A stretch of DNA of 64,000 nt from M269 sp964640795. GTDB taxonomy: Bacteria > Pseudomonadota > Gammaproteobacteria > Enterobacterales > Alteromonadaceae. Of the stretch, positions 45,191 to 54,012 are shown in pieces. The notes below the pieces were generated by a model that was given only the letters and a program-made list of their open reading frames with translations, ran no database searches and was not told where the DNA came from. Both the position numbers and the translations under genes were made by a program. How positions within the stretch are numbered: position 1 is the stretch's first letter; each line of letters begins with the position of its first letter. The stretch spans positions 1 to 64,000 of the forward strand of contig CAZXIN010000016.1 of the NCBI GenBank assembly GCA_964640795.1, in the 5' to 3' direction.

Positions 45191-46225
45191 ATGAACGTTT
45201 CAAACTCATTGAGAAAAAGTTATAAGTCTATTGTTAATGCAGGTCTATTGCTAACTGCTCTTGCAAGTCTATTTGTAAGCTCTGCTTTCGCACAAGAAGT
45301 TAACCCTTACGAGGGATTCAAAGTGCCACCACCAGAGATTTCTTCTGAAATGCCTTATGACCACAAATATATCAATATACTTGGCTCAAAAATGGCGTAC
45401 GTCGACGAAGGTAAAGGCGATCCAATTTTATTTTTACATGGCCAACCAACATCTTCGTACCTATGGCGCAACATTATGCCATTCATGGAAGGCAAAGGGC
45501 GGCTGATTGCCCCGGACAATATCGGCTTCGGAAAATCCGATCAGCCTGAATTGAACTACACTTTCGGCGATCATTATCGTTATTTCGAAGCTTTCGTTAA
45601 AAAAATGAAGCTTAAAAATATTACTTTAGTCGTTCATGACTGGGGTTCAGGGCTTGGGCTGCATTATGCCGCACAAAACCCTGAAAACATTAAAGGCATC
45701 GTGACAATGGAATCTTTGATGGCGCCTATCCTGCCCGCAAAGAGTTTAGAGGCAATGCCAGAAGGGCTAGGTGGATTTTTCCGTATGGTTCGAGATCCAA
45801 AAAATGGTCGTAAACTGATTGTTGAAGAAAATGCCTGGTTAAATCATTACTTGAGTGGTTTTATTGTTCGCCCATTAGCTGAAGATGCCCTAGAAGTATA
45901 TCAAAAGCCATTTCAGACTAAGAAGTCCCGGGTTCAGGTGAATCAATGGCCAAATGAGATCCCAATTGCAGGCCATCCTGCCGCGACAACTGACATTATT
46001 GGAAACTATAACAAGTTTTTAGAAGAAACAAACATCCCTTGGTTGTTCCTATACGCAACTCCTGGTGCAACAAACCCAGTAGAAGCCGCAGATTATTGGG
46101 CCACGAGAGCGAAGAATATCGAGACTGTATATATCGGGCACGGTCTTCATTATGTGCAGGAGGATCAGCCTTTTGCCATTGGTCGCGCAATTGCTGATTG
46201 GTATCGACGTTTAGAAAATAAATAG
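45191..46225 (+). CDS. Exported haloalkane dehalogenase
   Basis: The 344-residue alpha/beta hydrolase has an N-terminal signal peptide (hydrophobic residues 16-35, cleavage near AFA-QEV). The core matches DhaA/LinB: HGQPTSSYLWRN (oxyanion hole), nucleophile HDWGSGLG (Asp with the halide-binding Trp), acid Glu in VTMESLMAP, and His in GHGLHYVQED. The usual halide-stabilising Asn of HGNP is Gln here. Such enzymes hydrolyse carbon-halogen bonds to alcohols. Best-studied members lack a signal peptide, so export is unusual. The ATG at 45191 follows TTTTGGAGAAATTT; an upstream TTG is less likely. Confidence 0.9.
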   Translation: MNVSNSLRKSYKSIVNAGLLLTALASLFVSSAFAQEVNPYEGFKVPPPEISSEMPYDHKYINILGSKMAYVDEGKGDPILFLHGQPTSSYLWRNIMPFMEGKGRLIAPDNIGFGKSDQPELNYTFGDHYRYFEAFVKKMKLKNITLVVHDWGSGLGLHYAAQNPENIKGIVTMESLMAPILPAKSLEAMPEGLGGFFRMVRDPKNGRKLIVEENAWLNHYLSGFIVRPLAEDALEVYQKPFQTKKSRVQVNQWPNEIPIAGHPAATTDIIGNYNKFLEETNIPWLFLYATPGATNPVEAADYWATRAKNIETVYIGHGLHYVQEDQPFAIGRAIADWYRRLENK

Positions 46226-46322
46226 ACTTTGGTATTAACGAAGCCTGCCTGGACAGGAGATGCTTTACTTCTCCTTCCAGGTATCTAAACAGATTCATTA
46301 TTTAAACAAACGAATGGAAAGT

Positions 46323-47393
46323 ATGATGAAAACCTTTTTCACGATCACTGCACTGTTTGCTGCGGTCTTCACTTTGCATGTACAAAGCGCAACTTTGGAG
46401 GTCATTGGAACTCTTGATAAGAGGCCAGGTAACCCTGCTATTGGACCAAACGGCGAAATTTATTTGTCAATGAGTCCGTTTGATGCACCAGAATTCAAAG
46501 TGGTTCGTCTAAGTTCAGAAGGCAAATTGATACCATTCCCCACGGCTGAGATATCCCGCAGTTTTGTCAACGTAATCGGCATCTCTTCTACAACAAATGG
46601 CATTGTTTGGATACTTGATATGGGGAACTCGAAGCAAAGTCCGAAGCTGTTTGGTTGGTCAGTGGCAAAAAACGAATTGGAATCGATTTACTACATCCCC
46701 TTGGAGGCCACAGGTTCTAACCCCTTTTTCCAAGATTTAGCTATTGATATTAGAGGCGAGAAGGCATTTATTGCGGATATGAGTCGTGGAGATTTGGTAG
46801 GAGAAAGCTCTCCGGCCATTGTTGTAGTTGACTTAAAAACTGGAGCGACACGTCGAGTTTTGGAAGGGCACAAATATTTTCAGCCTAAAACTCAATATAA
46901 GTCGATAGCCGGTGAAAAACCTATGATTTTTACGGGTACGGATGGTAATAGTGAGCCAGTAAACCTGGGACTCAATCCGATTGCAATAGATGAAGAAAGC
47001 AGCTTTGTGACATTCTCTACTATTACTCCCGGTCCTGTTTATCAAATACCTGCATCAGTGTTGGGTGATTTCACTAAATCGGACGACGAAATCGAAAAAG
47101 CCATTTTTGCTATAGGTGGGAAAGCTACTTCTGACGGCATAGCCGTTTCGGGCAAAACAGTTTATCTGACTAACGTGGAAAATGGATCAATAGAATCTCT
47201 TAAGGACGGAGTAGTAAGCACAGTTATTAAAAACCAAATACTTGCATGGCCAGACGGCATAGCAATTGATAGAGACGGTTCATTAATAGTTACTGTAAAC
47301 CAACTTCATAAAGCTACTCCTTTTAATGGCGGGACACCAGGAGGAGAACCACCTTACTATGTTGTGCGGATAAGAGGTGATGAAAATGAATAA
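46323..47393 (+). CDS. Exported beta-propeller protein (major royal jelly/yellow or SMP-30 type)
   Basis: The protein has about 356 residues from the tandem ATGs at 46323/46326. It has a signal peptide (FFTITALFAAVFTLHVQSA) and a six-bladed propeller-like sequence: ALDxxG-type NGIVWILDMG, FQDLAIDIRGEKAFIADM, and SDGIAVSGKTVYLTN. It resembles the major-royal-jelly/yellow family and lactonase-like propellers. It is probably periplasmic, like the dehalogenase upstream. The reaction is unknown; lactone hydrolysis is one option. Confidence 0.75.
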   Translation: MMKTFFTITALFAAVFTLHVQSATLEVIGTLDKRPGNPAIGPNGEIYLSMSPFDAPEFKVVRLSSEGKLIPFPTAEISRSFVNVIGISSTTNGIVWILDMGNSKQSPKLFGWSVAKNELESIYYIPLEATGSNPFFQDLAIDIRGEKAFIADMSRGDLVGESSPAIVVVDLKTGATRRVLEGHKYFQPKTQYKSIAGEKPMIFTGTDGNSEPVNLGLNPIAIDEESSFVTFSTITPGPVYQIPASVLGDFTKSDDEIEKAIFAIGGKATSDGIAVSGKTVYLTNVENGSIESLKDGVVSTVIKNQILAWPDGIAIDRDGSLIVTVNQLHKATPFNGGTPGGEPPYYVVRIRGDENE

Positions 47394-47847
47394 GGTAAGG
47401 ATACTGTGTGGAATTATATTGAGTATGTTAGTGCTTTCCACGGCAGCTCATTCAAAACACACGGTTGCACCTATGACTTTTGGGCAGATAGATGTGGAGT
47501 CTGCAATAAAATCATTACCGAGCAAGAGTGACAAGGCTCTGGAAGAGGTTCGACTTATAGATAATGGGCATCTAGGTATTAGGGTATTCCGAATTTACAG
47601 CCCAGTGGGTAGGCATCAGCATCAATTTTCAGATACTTATCTTCATATATTGTCCGGTAAAGCAGAATTCGCTATCGAAGATGGCGAAACATTTCAAGCT
47701 GGTGAAGGCGAACTAATTTTTTGGGTAAAGGGCACTGACCATAGCGTACTAAAAATAATCGAGCATCCATTAGTCGTTTACGCAGTGGATGGACCAACAA
47801 GACGTCCCAACGATGTTTTAAAAGCACCTAAGAAAATTAGAAATTAA
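47386..47847 (+). CDS. Exported cupin protein
   Basis: The protein has about 153 residues from ATG 47386, which overlaps the previous stop by 8 bases and follows AGAGG. It has a signal peptide (ILCGIILSMLVLSTAAHS) and a cupin barrel with metal-ligand candidates in GRHQHQFSDTYLHILSG (two His, then His) and GTDHSVLKI (His). It may be a small metal-dependent oxygenase, isomerase or binding protein in the periplasm. It is translationally coupled to the propeller gene. Confidence 0.82.
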   Translation: MNKVRILCGIILSMLVLSTAAHSKHTVAPMTFGQIDVESAIKSLPSKSDKALEEVRLIDNGHLGIRVFRIYSPVGRHQHQFSDTYLHILSGKAEFAIEDGETFQAGEGELIFWVKGTDHSVLKIIEHPLVVYAVDGPTRRPNDVLKAPKKIRN

Positions 47848-47886
47848 TATTGAAAAGTTTTTTAATTAAAAATAAGAGAGTTAATC

Positions 47887-48459
47887 ATGTTATTAGATAC
47901 ACCATTATGTAACTTTGGCTGGAAAGCGCCAGATTTTACCCTTAAAGATCCAGATGGAAATAGCTACAACTTTAAAGAACAGTTGGGTGAAAATGGCTTA
48001 TTAATAGCTTTCATTTGTAACCATTGTCCTTATGTTCAAGCAATTGGTGACCGCTTTGCTGAAGATGTAAAAGAGCTTCAGTCAGAAGGAATTAACGTAC
48101 TTGCAGTGATGTCAAATGACTACACCTATGTTCCTGAAGATGGCCCTTCTTATATGAAGAAGTTTAGTGAGTATTACGGATTTACATTTCCATACCTAGT
48201 TGACGAAGGCCAAAAAGTCGGGCGCGCTTATGGAGCGGTTTGTACTCCAGATTTCTTTGGTTTTAATAAAGATGGAGAACTGCAATATAGAGGTCGACTC
48301 GACGATGCGCGTATGGGAAAACCAGCTAATCGCAATAAAGAACTGGTAAATGCGATGAAACAAATTGCTGAAACAGGAAAAGGTCCAATGCAGCAAAAAG
48401 CGAGTATGGGTTGTTCTATTAAGGGTTTTATTAAACAAAACTCTCTTTTCGCATATTAA
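47887..48459 (+). CDS. Thioredoxin-like (AhpC/TSA-type) protein (second copy)
   Basis: The 190-residue protein has FICNHCPYVQAIGDRF with a Cys-x-x-Cys pair and AVCTPDFFGF. It is clearly homologous to 21620-22165 (shared LLDTP start, CNHCPYVQAI, MSNDYxYVP, GCSIK end). It has no signal peptide, unlike the two genes before it. It ends the operon. A GGAG-like site is weak (AAGAGAG at about 47874-47880). Confidence 0.88.
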   Translation: MLLDTPLCNFGWKAPDFTLKDPDGNSYNFKEQLGENGLLIAFICNHCPYVQAIGDRFAEDVKELQSEGINVLAVMSNDYTYVPEDGPSYMKKFSEYYGFTFPYLVDEGQKVGRAYGAVCTPDFFGFNKDGELQYRGRLDDARMGKPANRNKELVNAMKQIAETGKGPMQQKASMGCSIKGFIKQNSLFAY

Positions 48460-48698
48460 GAACTAGAAATTACTGGTTTTTTCAATGACATGAACGTTTA
48501 TTTATTTCCCATTTTTGCAAGAAATATTTGTTCTATTTTGGAAAATAGTGCTTAGACTCATTGAATCTTGTCCTTAAATCAGGGCTAATGCATGAATGTT
48601 TTTTGAACTAAAACTGCTTGGTAGCTGCCTTTAAACTGTTCGAAAATCACACATGCTTATAATCACCCTGATCCTTGATTGGTTCAATATAGACGAGT

Positions 48699-51600
48699 CT
48701 ACAAGTCGCTTATAAGACTAGGGTCGTGCATTTTTTCATAGGTAAAATGATGTGAGTCTTGGAGTTTTAAATCTGAGAAATCGAACTCACCATGAATAAC
48801 AATATGCTCCCAAGAAACCGTTGAAGAAGCTTTGATTTTCTCAAGTAACGCTCTACGATCCAAACTAGACTTAGCATCCAAAAGTTTTTGCGTGAGATAC
48901 ATATAGTTCCAGCAAACAATCGCATTCTTTATTACACGTTTACAGTTCTCTACCTCTTCATGTTCTTCGCGAGTAGCATAATTCAAACCTGAATGACCGA
49001 TAGCAAGAGCACGGTCAAGTTTGTTGCCGCTCTCTCCTTTATTCAATTGTTTATGGATTGCCTGTCTCAGTTCTAGACTATCAATGTATTTTAAAATATG
49101 GAATGTCTTGATAATTTTCCCAAATTCTTTCAACGCTACATACAAGGGGTTATTTGATTCGGTATAGGAGTTAAGGCGTTTAAAAACCTGTGAAGCCGTT
49201 GTATAGCCTAGTTTGATTGAAACAATAACTCGTAGTATCTGAGACCATTCTTTTTCAATGATCTCTCGATTGATATTGCCATCAGGAAGAATAGGGTACT
49301 GCAAATGAGAGTATGCTTTTTTACCCTTAAATGAGTATCGTTTCAGTCGGTGAATATTCTTAAGTCTTGGTGCAAAAGAAATGTTCATGAGGTGTGCGGC
49401 ACCGAATACCATCTCGGTGTAGCCATGCGTATCTGTAACATGCATTTCCGTCTTTACTACTGAGTTTTTCAAAACGCCATCAATCATATAATGAGCTTCA
49501 CGCTCGTTTCCACTAATCACTTCGACATGATGAAACAGGTTACGACTGTCAGAAAAAGCATAAGCTGATACAACGGGCTCACGTCCCCCGTACTTAAATG
49601 AATTCCTTGCATTCAGCGAATCTCTAGGAACTGTATACTTCATCCCATCGCTAGATGTATGTACCTCATTGTCAAGCAAATACACGCTTGTTAGAGCCAT
49701 CCGTTCAACGTATTGCATGATGGCGTTACACGCTTGGGAACAGTTTGGTGACGTTAAATAATTATTTTGTGTTGTCACCAACAACGAGTTTTTGATTTGT
49801 CGAGATAATTTAGAGAACTGATGCTGACTGAAATGACACCCCTTGCCAATCAAACCTGCAACTAACGCGCGATCTTCAGGCCTGTCTTTAACGTGGCTTT
49901 TGGCAACGTGTTCAAACTCATTAAGGAAACCGCAGGCTCGATTTACTGTACTTAATACTTCACATAAGTGAACACGTTCATCTTCCGGAAATAAATCAAT
50001 CGAAGCTTCTCCTATTTCTTCATCATCTAGTACTTGTCGCCTATATGCAGATAACCTGAATCCACCTAGTCCATCTGCTTTCAAATATTCGTTTTTATTT
50101 TGCATCAGGTGTTCATTTGTTTCCTGATACTGCGCATGTATAGAAAGCGCTAATTCATCAAGCAAAGAAATCGGATCCTCATAATCCAGCATTTCCGCTT
50201 CTTCAAGGTAGTCTGATTTTTCATGATCAAACAATTTTTGATCAATTAAATAATCATCGAGAGCTTGATATTTGTAGGAATATTGAATCGATAAAACATC
50301 ACCTTTAATGGCTTGCATCACATGATGAAATAAAATCACTTTATACAATGACACTTTGAATTTATCTTTTGTATCGACATATTTTAGTTCCTTTTTCGTC
50401 ATAAAATCGACAGGAAACGTTGCATCAACATTACCTTGTTTTTCTTTGAATTTGGATATGGCTGCTAGCAACGGTTTATTAATGCTTTCTTCACTAAATT
50501 GCAGACTATCTATCAACTTGTTACATCTGCGTTGAAGTTTAAGCGAGCCTTCCTCTAAAAAATGGAAAAACAGTGCTTCACCGCTCATCGAGTCTAAATC
50601 TGATTCAACTTGTTTCACCGTTTCATCTAGGGCAGTGTTACTGGCCAACTTACGCTTTAACGCCGTTAAAGCAGCATCTACTTTCTGCTCGCTGGTGAGG
50701 GAAGGGCTACTGAGTATACTTTCAAGATCAACTAAAGTTTGCTGTAGCTCTTTTGCTGAAACAAGTAGCTTTTTTGTGTTATCACTTTGGCTCTGCCTGA
50801 CTCTGTAATAATGATCTCGTGCTTGTTTTTCGGCTGCATTGTAGGCGGCAGTTACGGATTGGATCAATGTTTCTACAAACACATCTTGCAGCGTAAAGTA
50901 CTGATGAGAAATAAAGGCAACGAGGTGCAAGTGTCTATTTTTGTTTTGCCGACGCTGAATTTGAAAGACCTGCGATCGTTGGACGGTTTGCGCATAATGT
51001 TTTAACCCTTCAATGTTTAAATTGAGTGCATTAAATGTCGGTTGTATCTGAATAAAGAGTTCGTGAAGTGTTTGAAACGCTTCGATATTTTTGCTAATTT
51101 CAGTAGGGCGCAGCTTTTGACTAAATTTCTTTAACAGTGTTAGTTGATAGGACTTAGCCTGGTTTTCGGGGTGTTTCTCAAACAACGTATCTAGTTTATT
51201 TTGAGTCGAAATGGAGAGGTGCTCATCAAGCGTCTCAAGCAACTCTTGCTCATGAAGGTTGTAGGCTTGTTCAATACTACTTGCCAGTACTTGGTACTCG
51301 GGGATTTCGAAACGTTGGCTCCGTAGCTTTGACACCAGGTTTTGAAAACATAACTTAAAGGGGCGCTGAGAAATCGAATATGTACGATTTTCTCTTCTAA
51401 CCAAAGCTTGCGCTTCATCACTGGAAAAAGGCTTAACTCCCATGAACTCCAAGATTAATTGTTGATGGCGTTTACGAGTGTTACGCTGATAGTTGTCCCA
51501 ATCAGGTACTGTCTTGCATTTCAATTGACGGACGATAAATTGGATATCGCTTTTTACAGCGGAATCAAAAAATTGATTTGTGTAACAAAAATAGCGATAG

Positions 51601-51758
51601 GCGAGGGCCAAAAACACTTTGTTTTCAGCTTTTCTGACATTATCCAAGACACCTTCTCTGAACGCCTTATCAATATACAGATGCCGTTTACGTTGCACTG
51701 AAGTGAAATGTGGCGGTGAGTCATGATTTTCTGATGTAAATAGACGATTTGTTGACAT
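48699..51758 (-). CDS. tnpA: Tn3-family transposase
   Basis: The 1019-residue full-length Tn3-type DDE transposase carries the catalytic Asp in TSSDGMKYTVP (about 685), the second Asp in VTDTHGYTEMVFG (about 764), the late Glu region YATREEHEEVENC (about 930), and the family C-terminus WEHIVIHGEFDF. The frame is intact, so the element may still be mobile. It lies at the left of a block of accessory genes. The terminal inverted repeats could not be found with certainty. Confidence 0.95.
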   Translation of the reverse strand: MSTNRLFTSENHDSPPHFTSVQRKRHLYIDKAFREGVLDNVRKAENKVFLALAYRYFCYTNQFFDSAVKSDIQFIVRQLKCKTVPDWDNYQRNTRKRHQQLILEFMGVKPFSSDEAQALVRRENRTYSISQRPFKLCFQNLVSKLRSQRFEIPEYQVLASSIEQAYNLHEQELLETLDEHLSISTQNKLDTLFEKHPENQAKSYQLTLLKKFSQKLRPTEISKNIEAFQTLHELFIQIQPTFNALNLNIEGLKHYAQTVQRSQVFQIQRRQNKNRHLHLVAFISHQYFTLQDVFVETLIQSVTAAYNAAEKQARDHYYRVRQSQSDNTKKLLVSAKELQQTLVDLESILSSPSLTSEQKVDAALTALKRKLASNTALDETVKQVESDLDSMSGEALFFHFLEEGSLKLQRRCNKLIDSLQFSEESINKPLLAAISKFKEKQGNVDATFPVDFMTKKELKYVDTKDKFKVSLYKVILFHHVMQAIKGDVLSIQYSYKYQALDDYLIDQKLFDHEKSDYLEEAEMLDYEDPISLLDELALSIHAQYQETNEHLMQNKNEYLKADGLGGFRLSAYRRQVLDDEEIGEASIDLFPEDERVHLCEVLSTVNRACGFLNEFEHVAKSHVKDRPEDRALVAGLIGKGCHFSQHQFSKLSRQIKNSLLVTTQNNYLTSPNCSQACNAIMQYVERMALTSVYLLDNEVHTSSDGMKYTVPRDSLNARNSFKYGGREPVVSAYAFSDSRNLFHHVEVISGNEREAHYMIDGVLKNSVVKTEMHVTDTHGYTEMVFGAAHLMNISFAPRLKNIHRLKRYSFKGKKAYSHLQYPILPDGNINREIIEKEWSQILRVIVSIKLGYTTASQVFKRLNSYTESNNPLYVALKEFGKIIKTFHILKYIDSLELRQAIHKQLNKGESGNKLDRALAIGHSGLNYATREEHEEVENCKRVIKNAIVCWNYMYLTQKLLDAKSSLDRRALLEKIKASSTVSWEHIVIHGEFDFSDLKLQDSHHFTYEKMHDPSLISDL

Positions 51759-51804
51759 TAGGTTTTCCCATTTGTTGAACAGTCTATTTAGCGTAGTTTG
51801 AAAA

Positions 51805-52638
51805 TCATCCCTCTTCTTGAAATTTTAGCTCACAATCTAAACAACCTATATTAAGTCCTCGTTTGGCCCAGACGTAAGTCTGGCAACTTTTACAAATGTA
51901 TTTTACCCGGCCCGACTTAGTTCTAGGACGAGTGGTTACCGCCGTAATTTGCATAGGCTCTTTATTGTCACTCCATGATGTTTCAAAGGAGGTAAGTTCA
52001 GGTGTTTCGGGTGCAAGTATCAGATTGTCTTCTCGTTTAGCAGACATCGGTTGAGCATGCTTTTCCCTAACTTCAAACCTATTGTCTAGATCAATAGGGT
52101 TATCGTTGTCGTCGAATGCGACTATTGGGACCTCATGACGAAAAATGGGGTACCTGTCTAATAAAGGGAATGCAAAGCCTTTTCGAACAAGGCGCCGACT
52201 AGAACGCAGAAATTTGCCATCAAGGAGTACGTAATCCATCATTGATTCGCCAGTTTTATTGCCACCAGGTTTCCCTGAAGACGATGGCATGAGACCAATA
52301 GAGATCATCTTGTCAGCCCACTCTTGATTGTGATAACCGCGTCGACCAGGTTTTCCATGATGAGCTTGCCAAATATGACACATTTCATGAACAAGGGTTT
52401 GACAGATTTCCATTAATGGGAATTTTGCGAAATACTCAGGGTTAATAGCAATCTCATCAACAAATTGCTTTTCCTGATTTACCCACCGCTCAAACGATGC
52501 ATACCCCATAACACGATTTTGTCGATGATAAGTGAAGACAACAGGGGGCAGCGTTGTGTCAAATAACGCTTGATTAAAAAAATTGTAAGCGTAGAGTAAT
52601 GACTGATAAGTTTGATTTGTTGGTGACACTGTTTTCAT
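51805..52638 (-). CDS. SprT-like zinc-protease-fold protein
   Basis: The 277-residue protein has the zinc motif HEMCHIWQAHHG (about 84-95; His-Glu-x-x-His) and a C-terminal zinc-ribbon-like pair (YICKSCQTYVW ... IGCLDCEL). This is the SprT/Spartan-like architecture. In eukaryotes Spartan cuts DNA-protein crosslinks; the bacterial role is unproven. It is directly upstream of tnpA and reads the same way, so it travels with the transposon and may help replication or resolve protein-DNA intermediates. Confidence 0.85.
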   Translation of the reverse strand: MKTVSPTNQTYQSLLYAYNFFNQALFDTTLPPVVFTYHRQNRVMGYASFERWVNQEKQFVDEIAINPEYFAKFPLMEICQTLVHEMCHIWQAHHGKPGRRGYHNQEWADKMISIGLMPSSSGKPGGNKTGESMMDYVLLDGKFLRSSRRLVRKGFAFPLLDRYPIFRHEVPIVAFDDNDNPIDLDNRFEVREKHAQPMSAKREDNLILAPETPELTSFETSWSDNKEPMQITAVTTRPRTKSGRVKYICKSCQTYVWAKRGLNIGCLDCELKFQEEG

Positions 52639-53177
52639 TTTTCTATCACTGACGAATTCCTGTTTGGATTGTACAATCCAAAAAACTGTCTAATAAAACC
52701 TACATACTCAATAAATATCAACCACTTATGAAAAACCCATCTGGTCTAACCAGATATTTGCATATAACTGTGTGTTATATGAAAATAATTTTATTCTTTA
52801 AAAAGAAATATATAATTTGCACTGTATACCAAACTATAGCCTATCATTACGTTCTTAAATTGTCTTTTTATTATCTACTTATAATTTGATCCTGTGGGAT
52901 ACAGGAGGTAGCTGAATTGGTCAAAAAGCGGAAAGCTTAATTCGGTATCACTCGATTGTTAAATACAGGGAAATGATACTTAACGTTAAACGTTACAACT
53001 TAAAGCCTGTTTTTGAAACGCTCTAGTGGTTCAATTATGGAATTATGCCCATCTATAAAGGTGTCCCTTGTTTGAAATTAACCAATCGTTTCTTCACAAA
53101 GAGAGCGTGTAAATATTCGGTCAGTGAAACTACTTTTTCGAGCTTGATTAATGATGTCAACGCATGTTCTGCTCCGA
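52639..53177. other. Gene-free AT-rich region
   Basis: No gene recognised in these 539 bases. There is an AACGTTAAACGTT repeat near 52982-52994 but no clear promoter or terminator. Confidence 0.4.
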
Positions 53178-53384
53178 TTATTCAAGTAGCTCGTGAGGGT
53201 TACAGCTAACAGCTTTAGCAATCGTTTCAATAATATCTAAAGTGATATTCGCTTCACCTCGTTCAATCCTTCCCATGTAGCTGCGGTCAATTTTTACGTG
53301 TAATGCAAATGATTCTTGAGAGAAATCTTTTTCCTTACGTTTTTTACGAATATTTTTTCCTACACGCTTTCTTAAAGAGGTCAC
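53178..53384 (-). CDS. XRE-family regulator (single helix-turn-helix)
   Basis: The 68-residue protein is a lambda-Cro/XRE domain: DFSQESFALHVKIDRSYMGRIERGE (about 20-44) contains the helix-turn-helix. It starts with GTG, with no visible ribosome-binding site, inside an exact inverted repeat that is a likely operator. It is divergent from the hypothetical gene and helicase to its right and probably represses both itself and them. Confidence 0.88.
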   Translation of the reverse strand: MTSLRKRVGKNIRKKRKEKDFSQESFALHVKIDRSYMGRIERGEANITLDIIETIAKAVSCNPHELLE

Positions 53385-53409
53385 TTTTTAATACACCATT
53401 AAAAAGTGA
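53381..53409. promoter_or_regulatory. Operator-like perfect inverted repeat over the XRE start codon
   Basis: TCACTTTTTAAT (53381-53392) and ATTAAAAAGTGA (53398-53409) are exact 12-bp arms around a 5-bp centre. The regulator's GTG start codon is within the left arm. Confidence 0.75.
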
Positions 53410-53505
53410 TTAATATCCCTACTTGATGCTTATGTATCCACGGACTATAATCCGTATTTTCAAACGTGAAACAACCATCTTCAACGTTTCTTAGGAATTC
53501 ATTAC

Positions 53506-54012
53506 ATGCCCAGAGGTATCTACAACCCTGATAAAAAGTTGCTAAATCTCTTGCGAGAAAAGAGCAATAGTCCTTATACAGTCATTGAGGTCCGCAATGC
53601 ATACTTTGATGGATATTCTCCTAAAGAGTCAAAAACCGAGTTAAGAACGTGGGTTTATGGCCAATTACGTACGCTTATTAAACATGGCTATATTAGGATC
53701 CTAAATGATGTACGGGGAAGAAATAGAACGTATATGAATACAGATAAACTTGTAGGAACCAAAAATAAACTCGTTGAAGAAAATACCTCTATAATAAGCG
53801 TGCTCAAAAATCGATTAGAAAATACCAAAATGGAATTACTCACTTGTTTAGGAGAGACCGAGGAATATGAGGCGCTTAGCACGCTTTATCCTGATATAAA
53901 AAAACAGCTCCAAAGTAAATTTAATCAAGCAAAGGAGAGTAATATTAAATTAGTTGGGAAGGTGAGGGCGCTAGAGTCACTGATGGATGAACTTGGGCAA
54001 CAACAATTATGA
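53506..54012 (+). CDS. Hypothetical winged-helix/coiled-coil protein
   Basis: I do not recognise this 168-residue protein. The first 85 residues look like a winged-helix unit (RTWVYGQLRTLIKHGYIRIL). The rest is a charged coiled coil (NTSIISVLKNRLENTKMEL). Its last 4 bases overlap the helicase start (ATGA), so the two are translationally coupled and probably act together. It may guide the helicase to DNA. Confidence 0.75.
   Translation: MPRGIYNPDKKLLNLLREKSNSPYTVIEVRNAYFDGYSPKESKTELRTWVYGQLRTLIKHGYIRILNDVRGRNRTYMNTDKLVGTKNKLVEENTSIISVLKNRLENTKMELLTCLGETEEYEALSTLYPDIKKQLQSKFNQAKESNIKLVGKVRALESLMDELGQQQL

Noticed and set aside
48460..48698. Terminal inverted repeat of the Tn3 element
   Set aside because: A GGGCTAATGCATG sequence at 48582 looked possible, and a partly matching reverse copy was seen near 57890, but the match is short and broken. 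I could not define transposon ends.
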